The translations under genes were made by a program, and so were the position numbers. Below are positions 1-11,616 of a DNA stretch of 64,000 nucleotides, in pieces (positions within the stretch are counted from its first letter, which is position 1; each line of letters opens with the position of its first letter). The stretch comes from Sarcomyxa edulis (taxonomy: Eukaryota; Basidiomycota; Agaricomycetes; Agaricales; Mycenaceae). The DNA is taken from contig QUOL01000007.1 of the NCBI GenBank assembly GCA_009761415.1, positions 1,116,001 through 1,180,000 on the forward strand, written 5' to 3'. A model generated the notes under the pieces. It saw nothing but the letters and a program-made list of their open reading frames with translations, searched no databases and was not told the DNA's origin.

Positions 1-790
1 AACCGCCTATAGCCCATATGATCGCCTCCGCTTCCGTCTCTGAACGCTCCCCAGTCAACGCATCCTCCAAGACGATCGTATACACCTGCGACTCCACATT
101 CCACTCTGCGGAGAACACAATCGTGTTGAATTGTGTCTGGGCCGCAAGATTATATTTACGGAATAGCTCCACCCAGTATGCCTGGAGTTCAGGCTGAGTA
201 CCGTAATAACAGTTCCAGTTTGGATTCAGTTCCGAAGAGAGACTGTACCTAGATAGACGAAATGAAGTGACTTCAGGTCAATGATGAATGACGATATTCA
301 TGTCTATGCCTACCAATGGGCTGGCACGTCGGACCCGCATCCAGGGTACGTATTGTCCTGGAAGGAAAGGATAATTATGAACTTCCCGAGAAGAAATCCC
401 CTGTCGCGACGACGTCAGAGTCATTCCACTTACCCTCCATGTGCCACCCACGTTAGATGCTTTCTCGTAGATCTGATGAAATGGAAATTCGTGGCGCTCA
501 GTTCGAGGAAGGACACGCGAGGGTCTTTTCAAATTCGCGTACTTACAGTGAAATTCTCGAAGCCAAGTTTCTTCTTCAATGCAATACCTGTAGAGATTCT
601 ACAAAACCGAGCTCACTGGATAAGTCACTTGCGTTCAAAGACGGAATTTACTCGAACCACCCACCCTGCGAGACTACAAAGATCGGTTCGTATCAGGTTC
701 ACGGTCAACTAGATTTCATGACAGTACTTGCCCTGCTCCAACTACGACAACACGGACTCGAGATTTCGCATCCAAATTTCTTGACCCCAT
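1..790 (-). CDS. Baeyer-Villiger-type flavin monooxygenase, N-terminal part (partial)
   Basis: About the first 150 residues of an FAD/NADPH-dependent monooxygenase of the BVMO/FMO class, cut by the left window edge. Such enzymes insert oxygen next to ketones or oxidise soft heteroatoms. Reading from an ATG at 790, the strand RVRVVVVGAG begins the FAD Rossmann fold. It is followed by ISTGIALKKKLGFENF, then IYEKASNVGGTWR and DNTYPGCGSDVPAHW, the classical BVMO-type stretch, then YSLSSELNPNW and a segment ending EAEAIIWAIGG. Each block is separated by a short intron with good GT-AG borders. The glycine motif itself is split, and a very small exon near 652-665 is needed to keep frame. The class is clear; the substrate cannot be told. 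The DHA2 efflux pump two genes away is suggestive of secondary or xenobiotic metabolism, but that is inference only. Confidence 0.85.
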
Positions 791-1239
791 CCTTGTTTTA
801 GGTATCTTCTAAGAGTGGCCGAAGAGAGCAAGGGAGCGCACTTTCTCCGTGATTTATCGATTCGGGCATGGTGGAAGAGGGGTGAGAACACTTGAAAGCT
901 AATCACTACGGATGCATATCCCTGATCAACGACGGTTAACGCTCGACCTCTTGGACACCAAACCATAATAAAATTCTCCTGTTGTACTCATTAGACGCTG
1001 ATCCAGAGAACAGAACGTCTTGCAAAAAATTGCGATGCAGTGAATAGTAATTAGGTCAATCCGAATGACGAACGCGGAGAAATGAAGAGATGAGTTACAA
1101 TTGCAAGTACTAATGAAGGAGGGGTGAATGTGATATCGTATGCGAATCAAATGTACAGAGAGGTATAATAGCTAGTAGAACAAGGGGGAGTAACTATGTA
1201 CAGTGAAGAACGAGGCTTCGGTGGGGTGTAACCTTGAAC
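791..1239. other. Intergenic stretch between monooxygenase start and GID4 end
   Basis: Holds the upstream region of the minus-strand monooxygenase and the 3' flank of the minus-strand GID4 gene. Only short open frames without homology or splice support are present. No repeat or RNA gene was seen. Confidence 0.5.
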
Positions 1240-2839
1240 TTATCGGAACTCGAAGCTGGAGCTTGTACGCTCAGGGACATGACACAGAGAGAGTTGCTGA
1301 TATCTATGGAACGACGTCAGTTGAAGAAGAATGAAAGTAGATCTTGTGACTGACGGTTCAGAATTTTGGTGGAAGTAGAAACCGCTCATGGTGGCAGACG
1401 GAGGAGTGACGCGGGAAGCAATGGATTGTGACCGTACCTCCTGTTGACTCGACTCGGTTCGCATACCTGGGGCAACGGATGCAGTTTTCGGAGGTACGAG
1501 AGTGTCCGCCAACACATGTGGTAGAGGGAGGGGTGAGATAAAGCCATCGTCGTTCGCCGTCATGGGTATGCACGGTTTTGTGGGAGTTGGCGGAGGAGGG
1601 GGGTTGAAGTCTACACAGACGTAGTAGAAACCTGTATATAGAGAAGTCAGTATGCTGTGTCGAATGCTGTAGCTCCCGTATATGGTGAGCTGTGCATCAA
1701 CAAAGAAAATTTACCTGCGAAGCTTGCACCGTTGATATCAAGGACTCTGTGGTCAGGGACCAAGAACCTCTCCTTCCATCTCATGAAGACTGCTCCGCGA
1801 TCACGGTCACTCATCGTCAGATGAGGTTGCCTGAGCTCACTCTTGACATGGCGGAATGCTGGGAAGCGAGACCAATGAACCATGTCTTCGTGTTCATTAG
1901 CTCCCCAGTTCTGTGTCAAAAAGCCATACCTGCTGCCAATTATTTCGGCATCAAAGTACGTGGTGAGCTCTGGCCAATCATCCGTTAAACCTCGAATTCG
2001 AAGATAGCCGCACAAGAAAGACGACGAGAAGTCTACGTCCTGCAATTACTGTTCAGGGTGCTGCTGCGAGAAAGTCAGCCGATGGTGCGTACCACTATAG
2101 TCACATTCACATCATAGCTATTCCTCCCACTTTTCTGGGTGCCCTGGAAAGATGCACCGGGATAGAGACAGTGATGGCCACGTGAACGGACCCGGAGTCG
2201 GGTTATGTCGATAAGGGGGTCGAGAGAAGCCGAGGAAGATTCAGGTCGTTTGACAGTGTTAGTTGGCTGAGTGGACAGGGTAGCGATGGAGACATGATGA
2301 AAGGATGAAGAAGAAGTATTACAGCTGAGGGTCGGGGAGTGTTTGCGGGTATATGTTGGTGGGGTAATTAACGATACATGATATGCATTTTCGGATACTG
2401 ATAGTGATGCCTGAGACGCAGGAGATATGATATCAGTATCTTCGTCGACGAAAATATGCTCGTCCGATATATGCCTCGTGTTTTGCAAGGGGCTTCTATC
2501 CTCGTGGGCGGAGAGGTTGTGGTCGAAACTGGGATCGACGTCAAGACACATTGCATGCCCATCCGGACTGGAACTGGAACTGCGCGCAGATACTCGACAT
2601 CCATTGCAGATGATTGCATCTGCCTCTGGTAGGAATACGGAGCTTGTCGGATCGACTGGAGAGTGACAATTTGAACAGATTTTTGCTTGAGGGTGGGGGT
2701 CAGTAGATAACCTCTGCTGGTCAATAGCTGGGGGGTATTTGCGTTCTGAAGGCATCTTGGATGTGTGTGGAAGGAGGATGGGATGTGTGAGAGGAGAACT
2801 GGGGAAGGCACCACCTGTGAGGTTCAACCGAAGGCCCAT
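1240..2839 (-). CDS. GID4: GID4/VID24 family substrate receptor of the GID (CTLH) E3 ubiquitin ligase
   Basis: Four exons join into a VID24-domain protein. Exon 1 ends with LYPGASFQGTQKSGRNSYDV, matching the start of the Gid4 barrel. Exon 2 carries FLCGYLRIRGLTDDWPELTT, GFLTQNWGANEHEDMVHWSR and VFMRWKERFLVPDH, ending GASFAG. Exon 3 continues GFYYVCVDF, and after a Ser/Thr/Pro-rich insert gives SGFYFHQNSEP. The last exon gives YQQLSLCHVPERTSSSFEFR and a stop. In yeast and animals this barrel binds N-terminal proline degrons and delivers gluconeogenic enzymes to the ligase. The N-terminal extension of about 200 residues is Ser-rich and holds a C-x2-C-x19-C-x2-C cluster, not part of the canonical barrel. 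Start: ATG at 2839 or, equally possible, the in-frame ATG at 2755 (MPSERK...). The family call is firm; the role of the extension is unknown. Confidence 0.92.
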
Positions 2840-3777
2840 TTAGCAGAGGGCCTACACGTGGATCTGGGTCCGTCCTCGTCCGTCTCTAGCCAACTTTTAT
2901 ACCGCCCACTCCTTCATAGCTACTCGTCGCTTATAACATCCTATTTCTCTCCATCTACCGTCCTATCTCGAGGCGCTCAACAACCCCTCTCTAGCCACCT
3001 TTAGCGCCCGTCTTATCGTTCAGTTTATTTATCGCACTCTTTGTTGAACCAACCAGGCATCTCAGCGCTACCTGCTGTTTCTATTGCACTGCTCTGCTCG
3101 ACTTCCATCAACTGCTTTGATATCGGCCATCAAGCATCACTCGGCATGGGCAACATGGGCCGTGACAAGTTCTAGTGGGTCGACTACCGGTAGCCCTGGT
3201 CATCTTGGGTCTTCTGCATCCATAGTGGCGCTGCTTCGTTCCCATGTCCGCTTCTTACTGCCCTATTCATCATAGCTTCGAGTTCTTGATCCTTCATATC
3301 GCCCACTCATTCTATTGGTCAAAACCGACGTGGAGCACCTCTATTTTCGTCTCCTTCTGCTCGGTATTTTGTCGTGGCTCATATCTATAAAAGGCTATAT
3401 CCTTGCACAGACAGAACCTCGGAATTCTATTGCAACCGACATCCGGTCAATACCCTGGGTATACCACACACTATCGCAAAGGAGAAACGTCGACTAGAAT
3501 GCATGTCGAGTTCCGTTTGCATTGGAGTTTGCACCAGGCGAGAATTTGAATGGCCAAGAGCAAGCGCTTATGCAGTGATACTGATTGGCCCAAGCTATGT
3601 CCATCGAACATACATACAACTGCTATCCGTATTGAATGAACTCAGTCGCAGTGCTTACGCACCGACGCCTGATTTCCACAGACCGTCGGAGCCCACTTTC
3701 ACAGAAGATCTGTATCATTAATAAATCCTAAATACTAAACGTACGGCGTAACCTCATAAATCTTGATATATACCCGA
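2840..3777. other. Intergenic region, 938 bp, GID4 upstream and DHA2 transporter 3' flank
   Basis: The first 400 bases on the plus strand are pyrimidine-rich, like a fungal leader. No open frame here has a recognisable protein or a convincing chain of exons. The longest (plus strand, about 3374-3721) looks like chance. No repeat was found. Confidence 0.4.
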
Positions 3778-6751
3778 CTATACTTCGACCTTCGTATGAT
3801 GAAGAGAACTCGCTCGCGTTATCTCTGTGGCGTCGTCCTCTTTGATGTCGGTCTCCTCGTGCGTCCCGGGACGGACCTTCTCATCACTGTCAGTCAGGCC
3901 GTCGCGCGCGGGCGCCACCTCTCCATCATCTACTCGTTCTCCAGCGTCCGCGGAAGCTTTCACGTCGCCCGATGCACCCGCTTCGAGATCGGTTTTCGGT
4001 TTCTCCCCTCCATCACGAACGATAACGCGCTTCAACGTATATTTCCGAACAAACAACGCTAATCAGGGGCAAAGTTTTAGTCTCCGGAGCACAACAGCAC
4101 GAATGAACGATTGACGCTCGACTTACTCATCAAGAAGCCGGCGCCTATTATCGGTGTACATACTATCCAAATCTCGCTCAGTGAGCGCGCATAGGCGTGT
4201 ATAACTGCCGCTCGTTGGATAGGATCCTAGACCACATCAGGCATGTCAATCAACTGGGCGACTACTGATAAGGTTATGAGGACCCACAGCTATATTCTTG
4301 AGTTGGCGCACGCTCTGGCTGAGGGCCGCAGGTGACGTATCCATGGTAAGGTTTGGGATCTTCGCTATCTTCTTGCTAAGAGTCTGAAAAAAGCGCCCAA
4401 CATTATTATTACCGTGACTGCGTGGAAGAGGCGGCGGCAACGCTGCGACGTACACTGGAAAAGATGGCCTGACCGATAGAGATGCCAACAGTCCCACCCA
4501 AAGTTCTAAGTAACGGGTATGCATTGAGCGACTGCGGCACCTAAGAAGTGTGATATATGTAACATACCGAATGAAACCAAACGTGCTCGTACTAGTGGCC
4601 ATGTCCTTTATAGGCATAGCAGCCTGTAGTCCGATTAAAGGTGTCTGCGGACGATCCACCGATCAGTCAACAGTCACACGCATTTCAACGGATACCATTG
4701 CACACCTGGAACAAACAACCTATACCAAGGGCGGACACCAACGGGTATAAAATTTTCTCTGCCCTAGACTCATTATATGAGCAACATACAAATGAGAATC
4801 AAGGAGAAGACGAACATGTTTGAGGTGCTATCCAGCTGTGTCATGAGGCCGTAACCCAAGGTCATGATGGGCCATGCAAACCACATGACCCGCCTGTACT
4901 CCCCAGTCTTAGAGACGACAACACCAGACATGGCGGAGACTGCTGAAGCGCCAAGTGAATATGGTAGCATTCTAAGCAATGCGTGAGTAGGCAGATCAAG
5001 CGAAGGGATCAGATAGCGCTTTACAGGACACCAGCACCTGTGGCGGATGAACCAAGGACTTGGAAGTACAGCGGGAGGTAATATGCCCCTACAAGTCAAT
5101 GTTAGAACTACTAGGATCGGAAAGATTCGAAGGAGGAAGATCTGACCAGAGAAGAACGCTATTGCGTGGAAGAGCACAGACACCAGAATAATGCCTGTTG
5201 TACGCGTCTACATATAGTGAATATCAATCATGTCGTAAGAATACAGACATAAGATGGTCACCTTGAATAACCGAGGGGGGATGATCTGTGAACGATTGGT
5301 GTACCATTCATTTATTCCAGCGCAGACGAGAAGTACACATCCGATGGTGAGCAAAGCAATGGTCTCTGCGTCAGACCCTGCAAGATAGACAACAATCAAG
5401 GCTCCTTCCCCGTACTTCACGAAGAACGAACTCACAACTGGTTTCGCTGTGATTGAATCCGATGAGAAGGCAAACGACTCCGCCGACGAGAAGGATAAGT
5501 CCTAGGAAGTCGAAATCGTTAACATGTTCACGTAGAGTTCGACCCTGATGGGGATTGAGATTAAGGAAGAAGAACAGAAGAGCAGCAGCAGCAGCTCCGG
5601 TCGGTCTATCGTCCGTGTAAATTCCCAGATTAGCTAGGGTTCTGCGGGTAACAATGATGTCAATGTGCGTACAGGTTGATCCAGAAACACCTGCAGGACA
5701 CGGGAGTGAGTCAGCGAGCAGTGACGACAGGTCAATAGCACATACCATCTCCAGGTGACATGATCTGTGAAAGCCTAAGTACGAAGCATATCAGACAGAC
5801 CTGGATTCCGATAGGGAACAATCACACGTACACCTCCCAAGAGCGGGCCTATCACACTAGCAATACCCCACGTTGCTCCGATCAGCCCTCCGTATTTGCC
5901 ACGTCTGTGACTATATCAATAGACAGTCGCGTATAGCACCGACACCGAACTCACTGTTGTAACGGTACAATATCACTTATTGTGATGTTCACCTGCATGA
6001 CGGACAGTCAATACAAATAAGTATGAGATGCGACTGAATAGAGACAGACCAGTTGTATGATGCCTCCACCTCCGATACCTTGAACGGCACGGCAAATAAT
6101 TAGCCATACCATAGTCTGTGCCGCTCCACAAAGAGCTGAACCGATCTAAGAAATCATCAGAATTTACACTGGAGGATACGACGAAGATAGATACCAAAAA
6201 TATGAGGATCGACGCGTATAACACCGGCTTTCGGCCTAAATGACGCGATATAAGCGCTCAAGTAAGTGTAGAAGCAACGGGGACTAATTCGTACCGACGA
6301 TATCTGATAATTTGCCATATAGTGGTGCGAGACTGGCTGCAGCCAGCAGATAAGCACTACCGGATGTCTCAATACACGGCGGAAGAAATGATACTTTGAG
6401 AGACCGACCTGCCGACCCAACTGTATTCACTTCCACCTCCAAGGTCTTCCACGATAGTTGGCAGTGCGGTAGCAACAATGGTCTAGCTAGTCGTTCAGGA
6501 TACAAGATCATTTCGAATCTGCTCATGAAATATACCTGATCGAGAGAGGCTAAGAAGACCGTGCACATCAAACCAGCAAAGACCTATAGAATAACATCAT
6601 TTCAATCACCCTTCGTGTAAACTCGAGTTCAAAAGTGAATACAGACGATTCCAAGCCGGTTCTTGGGGAGGACATGCTCTTCATTGGCCTTCCAGGACGC
6701 TCCGGGTTTGGTTTTGTGATGCTGCGTCGTGGCATTGTCTGTTGTCGACAT
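3778..6751 (-). CDS. MFS drug:H+ antiporter, DHA2 family (14 transmembrane segments)
   Basis: A proton-driven efflux pump of the plasma or vacuolar membrane, spread over about 16 exons. From ATG 6751 the hydrophilic leader [13 protein letters not shown]... leads into [20 protein letters not shown] and [32 protein letters not shown] fits MFS motif [17 protein letters not shown] fits motif C, the antiporter motif. Later blocks [39 protein letters not shown] and [20 protein letters not shown] match the second half of fungal DHA2 multidrug pumps. After the last helix the tail [18 protein letters not shown] leads to about 70 acidic, Ser/Thr-rich residues ending HTKVEV. Every splice inspected keeps frame, so the gene looks intact. 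The substrate cannot be predicted. The nearest upstream neighbour is Ran, read divergently about 1.1 kb away. Confidence 0.92.
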
Positions 6752-7831
6752 TTTGGAGAGAGAAACCACAGGCCGAAGGATGGGAGTCAAATCAAAGACC
6801 TGCTGCTAAAATTCGATCTTATATAGGCGGCATCCAGGTACTCCCAAATGGTTTTTTGTAAATTTCCCCGGAAGCATTGCCAGTCGGATTCGTCAGCCGA
6901 GGACTTGCCGGCTTGCCGAGAACCATTAATAGCAACGCTCACAAGCCTTCACGATCATTTCGCATGGTTTACTCAAGGTTTAATAGTCGAGAAATTGAAC
7001 GGAGGACCTTGCAATACAAGACAATATACCAAGCTTTGCCTACAATATTCATTGAACGAACGAGCGCACACAGCACGCGTCGAAACACATTTGAATCGAG
7101 TCTCGGTTAAAATCTCACCTCATGGAGCTATTTATAGCCTTGCGAGAGACGCACCTAACGATCTCAAGATACCTCGAGCCTTGAGGACAGAAAAACGGGT
7201 TCCAAGCATATACATCGATGATGACTACTGCTGCTTACATCCGTGTGAAGCTTCGATTGACATCATTCGAAGATAGTAGGGCGAACGTGTCTCTCACAAC
7301 CAAACTCGACGGCCGCGGGCGAATGAACGGTACTTTCGGCCGGTAAGGTATAGTTCGACAATTCGACAATACATGCGAGGAGGATGAATATTTATATGGC
7401 ATGAAGAGGACTAGAGAGGACTATGACTCGAGAGTCAATATTCAATTATGACTCGAGTCGAATCTGAGTCGGATGGCAAAGTTTCGAGAGTATCACTGTA
7501 TCAGAGCTTGAGTTAGACTGCGCGATACGAAGTAGTCTTGAGGTTCGGATGACATCCAGCTCTGTATATAGTTGGACAAGTGGTGGCGATGATTTCAGCG
7601 CTAGTAGCCGCTAGTAGTAGTAGCAGTCCTAGTGGGCGTTCTGAGTACCGAATCCTGTATAGTGACTCGGACAGCGCTGAACTTGAACTTGTTGCAGACG
7701 CGCCACCGGCGTGACTGGACGGCATTAGCCGATCGGAGTCTCAAAGTCATGCAGAAACGGACTGATCACTTCAAACTCGCCTCAACTTGGTTTTGCATTT
7801 CTCTTCGAATAGTCTTCCATATATCTTCACG
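6752..7831. other. Divergent intergenic region between DHA2 transporter and Ran
   Basis: 1.08 kb with no supportable gene. Two copies of a TATGACTCGAG element lie at 7423-7433 and 7448-7458. The second is inside the perfect 10-bp palindrome GACTCGAGTC (7450-7459). TGACTC resembles a bZIP/Gcn4 half-site, but binding is not shown. A plus-strand open frame at 6848-7276 has no similarity I recognise and is not called. Confidence 0.4.
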
Positions 7832-8988
7832 ATGTCCGACGAATCTAACATTCCCACTTTCAAGCTTGTTTTGGGTGCGTTTGCAATTCTTTCCCAACCC
7901 GTATATGTCTTTTCTAATTAGCTGTGCTACTTTTTTCTCCATCGATGTCTCGATCGTGCTTTCCCTTCGCGTCCTTTCATCCACCTCTCTCATCCTGACC
8001 ATCTATGCACTCGATGGCGTGATCTCCCACAGTTGGTGATGGAGGAACAGGAAAAACGACTTTCGTGAAGGTTAGATGACTTTCTGAACCTCAGAACCAG
8101 ATCGCGTGCTGATTGTGTTCGTTCAACAGCGCCACTTGTCTGGCGAATTCGAGAAGAAATACATTGGTACGCAGCAATCCACGCCATCGATTTTTCTCTC
8201 GTTTTGCGCCTAGTTTTTTTGAGTGCAGTCCTCATTTACATCTTTTTTCCCCGGTGTTTAGCCACTCTCGGAGTCGAAGTGCATCCTCTAAAATTCACCA
8301 CCAACTTTGGTACAATCTGCTTCAACGTCTGGGATACAGCTGGACAGGAGAAGTTTGGTGGTCTCCGAGATGGTTACTACATCCAAGGCCAATGCGGTAT
8401 CATCATGTTCGATGTCACTTCGCGTATCACCTACAAGAATGTGCCTAACTGGCATCGTGATCTCGAACGTGTGTGCGAGAACATCCCCATCGTCCTGTGC
8501 GGAAACAAAGTCGATGTCAAGGTAGGCATCGGAGTCGATCGATCCCCCTTCGAATCCATCTGAACTCCACATCTTTGGTTCGTCTTGCTATAGGAACGGA
8601 AAGTGAAGACTGGCGCTGTGACCTTCCACAGAAAAAAGAATCTCCAGTACTTCGAGATTTCTGCCAAGTCCAACTACAACTTCGAGAAGCCTTTCCTCTG
8701 GCTTGCCAGGAAACTCGTTGGGTGAGCAGTCGCTCAAGTATCTAGCCCTTGTCCGAAACCAATGCTAACGACGTGTCCACCTGTCCAGTAACCCTACTCT
8801 TGAATTCGTTGCTGCCCCTGCGCTCCTCCCAGTCGAAGTTCAAGTGGATGCCGAGTTGATGAAGCAATATGAAGAGCAGTTGGCGCAGGTACGCTCCTTT
8901 GCGATCGTCATAGTGTCTACTACCATATCTAAAACTTAATACCCAGGCCGAGGCCGTGCCCCTTCCCGAAGAAGAAGATGACCTTTGA
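7832..8988 (+). CDS. GSP1: GTP-binding nuclear protein Ran
   Basis: A Ras-superfamily GTPase that drives nuclear import and export through RanGEF, RanGAP and karyopherins and also acts in spindle assembly. Seven exons give 215 residues, the normal length. The ATG follows a pyrimidine-rich leader ([14 protein letters not shown]). The P-loop is [10 protein letters not shown]. The switch I region runs [12 protein letters not shown] and switch [12 protein letters not shown], with the catalytic Gln at residue 69 as in human Ran. NKVD is the G4 motif and EISAKSNYN the G5 motif. The C-terminus ends in the acidic tail EEEDDL needed for Ran-binding-protein contacts. Introns interrupt just before the P-loop, after FVK and after KKYI, leaving only short early exons. 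Convergent with the gene at 9273-11284. Confidence 0.98.
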
Positions 8989-9272
8989 ATATAACCATAC
9001 AGTTTCTCTTTTCTCCCCCACCCATCATCATGTCCCTTCGCCTTGCTTTCGGTTTCCTTTCCTGATGTATATGAATATAATCCTCGCGCTTCAATGTCAG
9101 AGTGGATGGATACAGGAGATGTAGCAGAAGACATTGTAGTAAAGGGCTGATCAATAGACTCGGAATGAAACGATGTATGTATACGATACACGGGACAGGG
9201 AGAAGAAACACAAAGCGCTCAAGGACCTATTCAAACCAGCAGCTACGGACCATCCATGCATCAAGTGACGAA

Positions 9273-11284
9273 CTATGCAGATGCTCGTCGAAAAGCTAGC
9301 TTCAGGCTCGCCCACTGGAACTCATTCAACTCTATGATCTTCGTATCCCTGAACAATGCCTCTCGACTTCCCTCAGCCATAGATAACAAATCTTGTAGAT
9401 GGCCATCGGAGACAACTCCGAGTGCGGTGAATGCAGGCATCAATTCAGTCATGCCGCAGGACTCGAGGAATGAGACAAGTTCAGATGAGAACTCTGCGTA
9501 AACGAATGGGATGAAGGGGCACGCTGGGCAAACGGTGGCAGCGTGCATAGTCTGCATTTCGCGGAGCATTAGTGTGGAATCTGCAAGTATGCTTACTGGA
9601 CACTTACCAATCTGGAATTCGTGGCCCCGTCATTTCTTGGCTATGAAGAGATTGAGTACATTCAGTGGTCAAACTCAGACCGGTGGACTTGCCATATAGC
9701 TCTGACCAAAGCTTGAGTTGTTGTTTTCTTGCCCGAACGTGTTGGCGGTCCCATGGATGTACCGTCTCGCGTGTAATTCGACGGGCCAAACATCTTGATA
9801 GCGTTTGAGCAAAGGTTGTTTGAGGCATGCCTGAGGAAAAGGGATTCGAGTGTTATCCGATAAAGTGTATACAAAAATTACCTCGGTAAGGAATGTGCTC
9901 CATTTCTCGTCGCGCTGCTCGACAGACCGTGACCTTAGTCTGAGCCGAGCTATCAAACCGATGATAGTATTCTATAGCAGACGTTGGATTAGTGTGTCAA
10001 CGAAGGCCGTAATTCATCCCGGTCTACTCACCGAAATATCCCAGTAAACATCCATGTCGTCAGCTACTTTCATTGCAATAGCCAATTCCACATGTCCGCA
10101 GCACGCTCCAGCGAGGCGGTCCATGTCATCAATGGGCGGCCTTGGTATGAGTGACGACGAGCCTAGGGCTTTTGTGGAAGACTCGATTTGAAGAAAGATG
10201 AGTTTCAATCTCGCGCACTGGAAACCGTTCAATCGCAAAGGGACGAGGTCGTCGAACCACCTGTTGCGGTCAGAATGCGACCATTCTGAAAGTGTATTCA
10301 GATGACCATTGTGAACAATCCCAAGGGAGTTGATCACTGGGAGTAGGGATGCTGTGTCCCTGAAAGAATATCGCAATCGATCGTCCACCCATGGTGACAC
10401 TGGGGGCATATACCCGCATCGAAGGCATCTTACAGGAAACTGTATAGAAATGGGTCAGTCGACGATCTGATATGTAAATACCGAAAGAAACAGAGTTTAC
10501 AGTTTGTGATGCTTGACCCGTGAACTGCGTAGAAGAACAACCGTTACGATTGGTGTTATCCGAGCTTGGAAGGGAAGTAGTTATACTGCTGGATGATCGA
10601 TGAAAACTCGCTGATGTTCCCTGTGAGGATGTAAACAACCCAGGCTTGTCAGGTCTTTCCACTTGTGAGAACGTAACACTGTGTGGCGCAATGTTTTCTC
10701 GGTTATCGATGGTATACAGTTTACGCTTTGAGTAGCGAATCGGTGGAAGTTCCACGAAGACTTCCTTCCTCCTACGACTCGAAACTTTCTTGAGTTTAGC
10801 GCAACGACGTTTATTGACCTGTTGAGAATCAGCTCGACGAGATCATGATGGACAAGGACTGAGGAACGGCACCGTTATGAGTCTTGCTTCATAACGCAAC
10901 CGGTCAAGTAATTGCATCGCGTAGACCTTCACAGGCCAGAAACCTTCGTATGCATCGATTTTGGGATTGTTGGCTGACACCTACAAAGGAAGTGAGGAGA
11001 TTTGACACACATTATGAGGGGTGACACACACCGCAGAAAGGAAACTTTGCCTCCGTACAGGGTTCTGCTTTGTCCAAGTATTCTTGCGATCTAACAGTTC
11101 AATGCTCTGGCGTATAGAAAGCTGGATAGGTCAGTAGGATAAGTGAGCTTACATTGGCAGAAACACCATTTTCACTTACTCTCAGCTGCTCGTACTCTTC
11201 ATTCGTGTACGTAGTCATATGCTTTAGGATGGCTGCACTCGTGGTTTTTCTGAGCCGAGGACGGGGGATTCTGGGCTGAGACAT
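9273..11284 (-). CDS. Unknown protein with an internally duplicated WPV / CxxC module
   Basis: Nine exons give about 519 residues, starting MSQPRIPRPRLRK at ATG 11284. I do not recognise the family. The protein looks like two copies of one module. Copy A has FL...P....Y...WPV (near residues 57-77) and, after a basic, Ser-rich spacer, CLRC (about 208-211) followed by SLLPVINSLGIVHNGHL and LRLNGFQCARLKLIF. Copy B has FLTEACLKQPLLKRYQDVWP (about 366-385), then CPAC (about 434-437), ELMPAFTALGVVSDGHL and IELNEFQWASLKLAF, ending RRASA. The FL-to-WPV stretches align over 21 positions with no gap. The CxxC-to-LG stretches align with one two-residue gap. The CxxC pairs could bind metal or be structural. 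The basic stretch VNKRRCAKLKKVSSRRRKE could be a nuclear signal. One intron (9641-9692) has a GC-AG border. DNA binding would be speculation. Confidence 0.62.
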
Positions 11285-11616
11285 TATATCTGTAGGTACG
11301 GCTTCAATAATGAGTATGCAGTAGTGTCGTGAACTATTGTGAGCAGACTACACATACCAGAGAGATGTAGAAAGAGGATGATGTGGATGTAGAGGGGGAG
11401 ATGGGGATGTAGAAAGAGGGAGAAAGGAGGTGTGTCGATGCTGAGGCATTTACTATAATGTTACTCATATTTACACGATCGGCTCATGTCATAGCTAGAG
11501 TGAAGAAGAGTGTACACATGTTCCTAGAAAGGCGACATGATTGACAAGTCAGAATCAGGTCATGAAACACACGTCGTTCTAGATTACAGATGAGATCATA
11601 AGTACACCAGATATGG
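11285..11616. other. Intergenic, purine-rich
   Basis: Around 11350-11450 the plus strand is a nearly pure purine run (repeated GATGTAGAAAGAGG-like words), just upstream of the minus-strand gene that starts at 11284. It reads as polypyrimidine on the coding strand, as in fungal promoters and leaders. Nothing else was seen. Confidence 0.4.

Noticed and set aside
6848..7276. Plus-strand frame of 142 codons
   Set aside because: Begins with ATG but has no recognisable domain, another long frame overlaps it, and it lies in a divergent promoter region.
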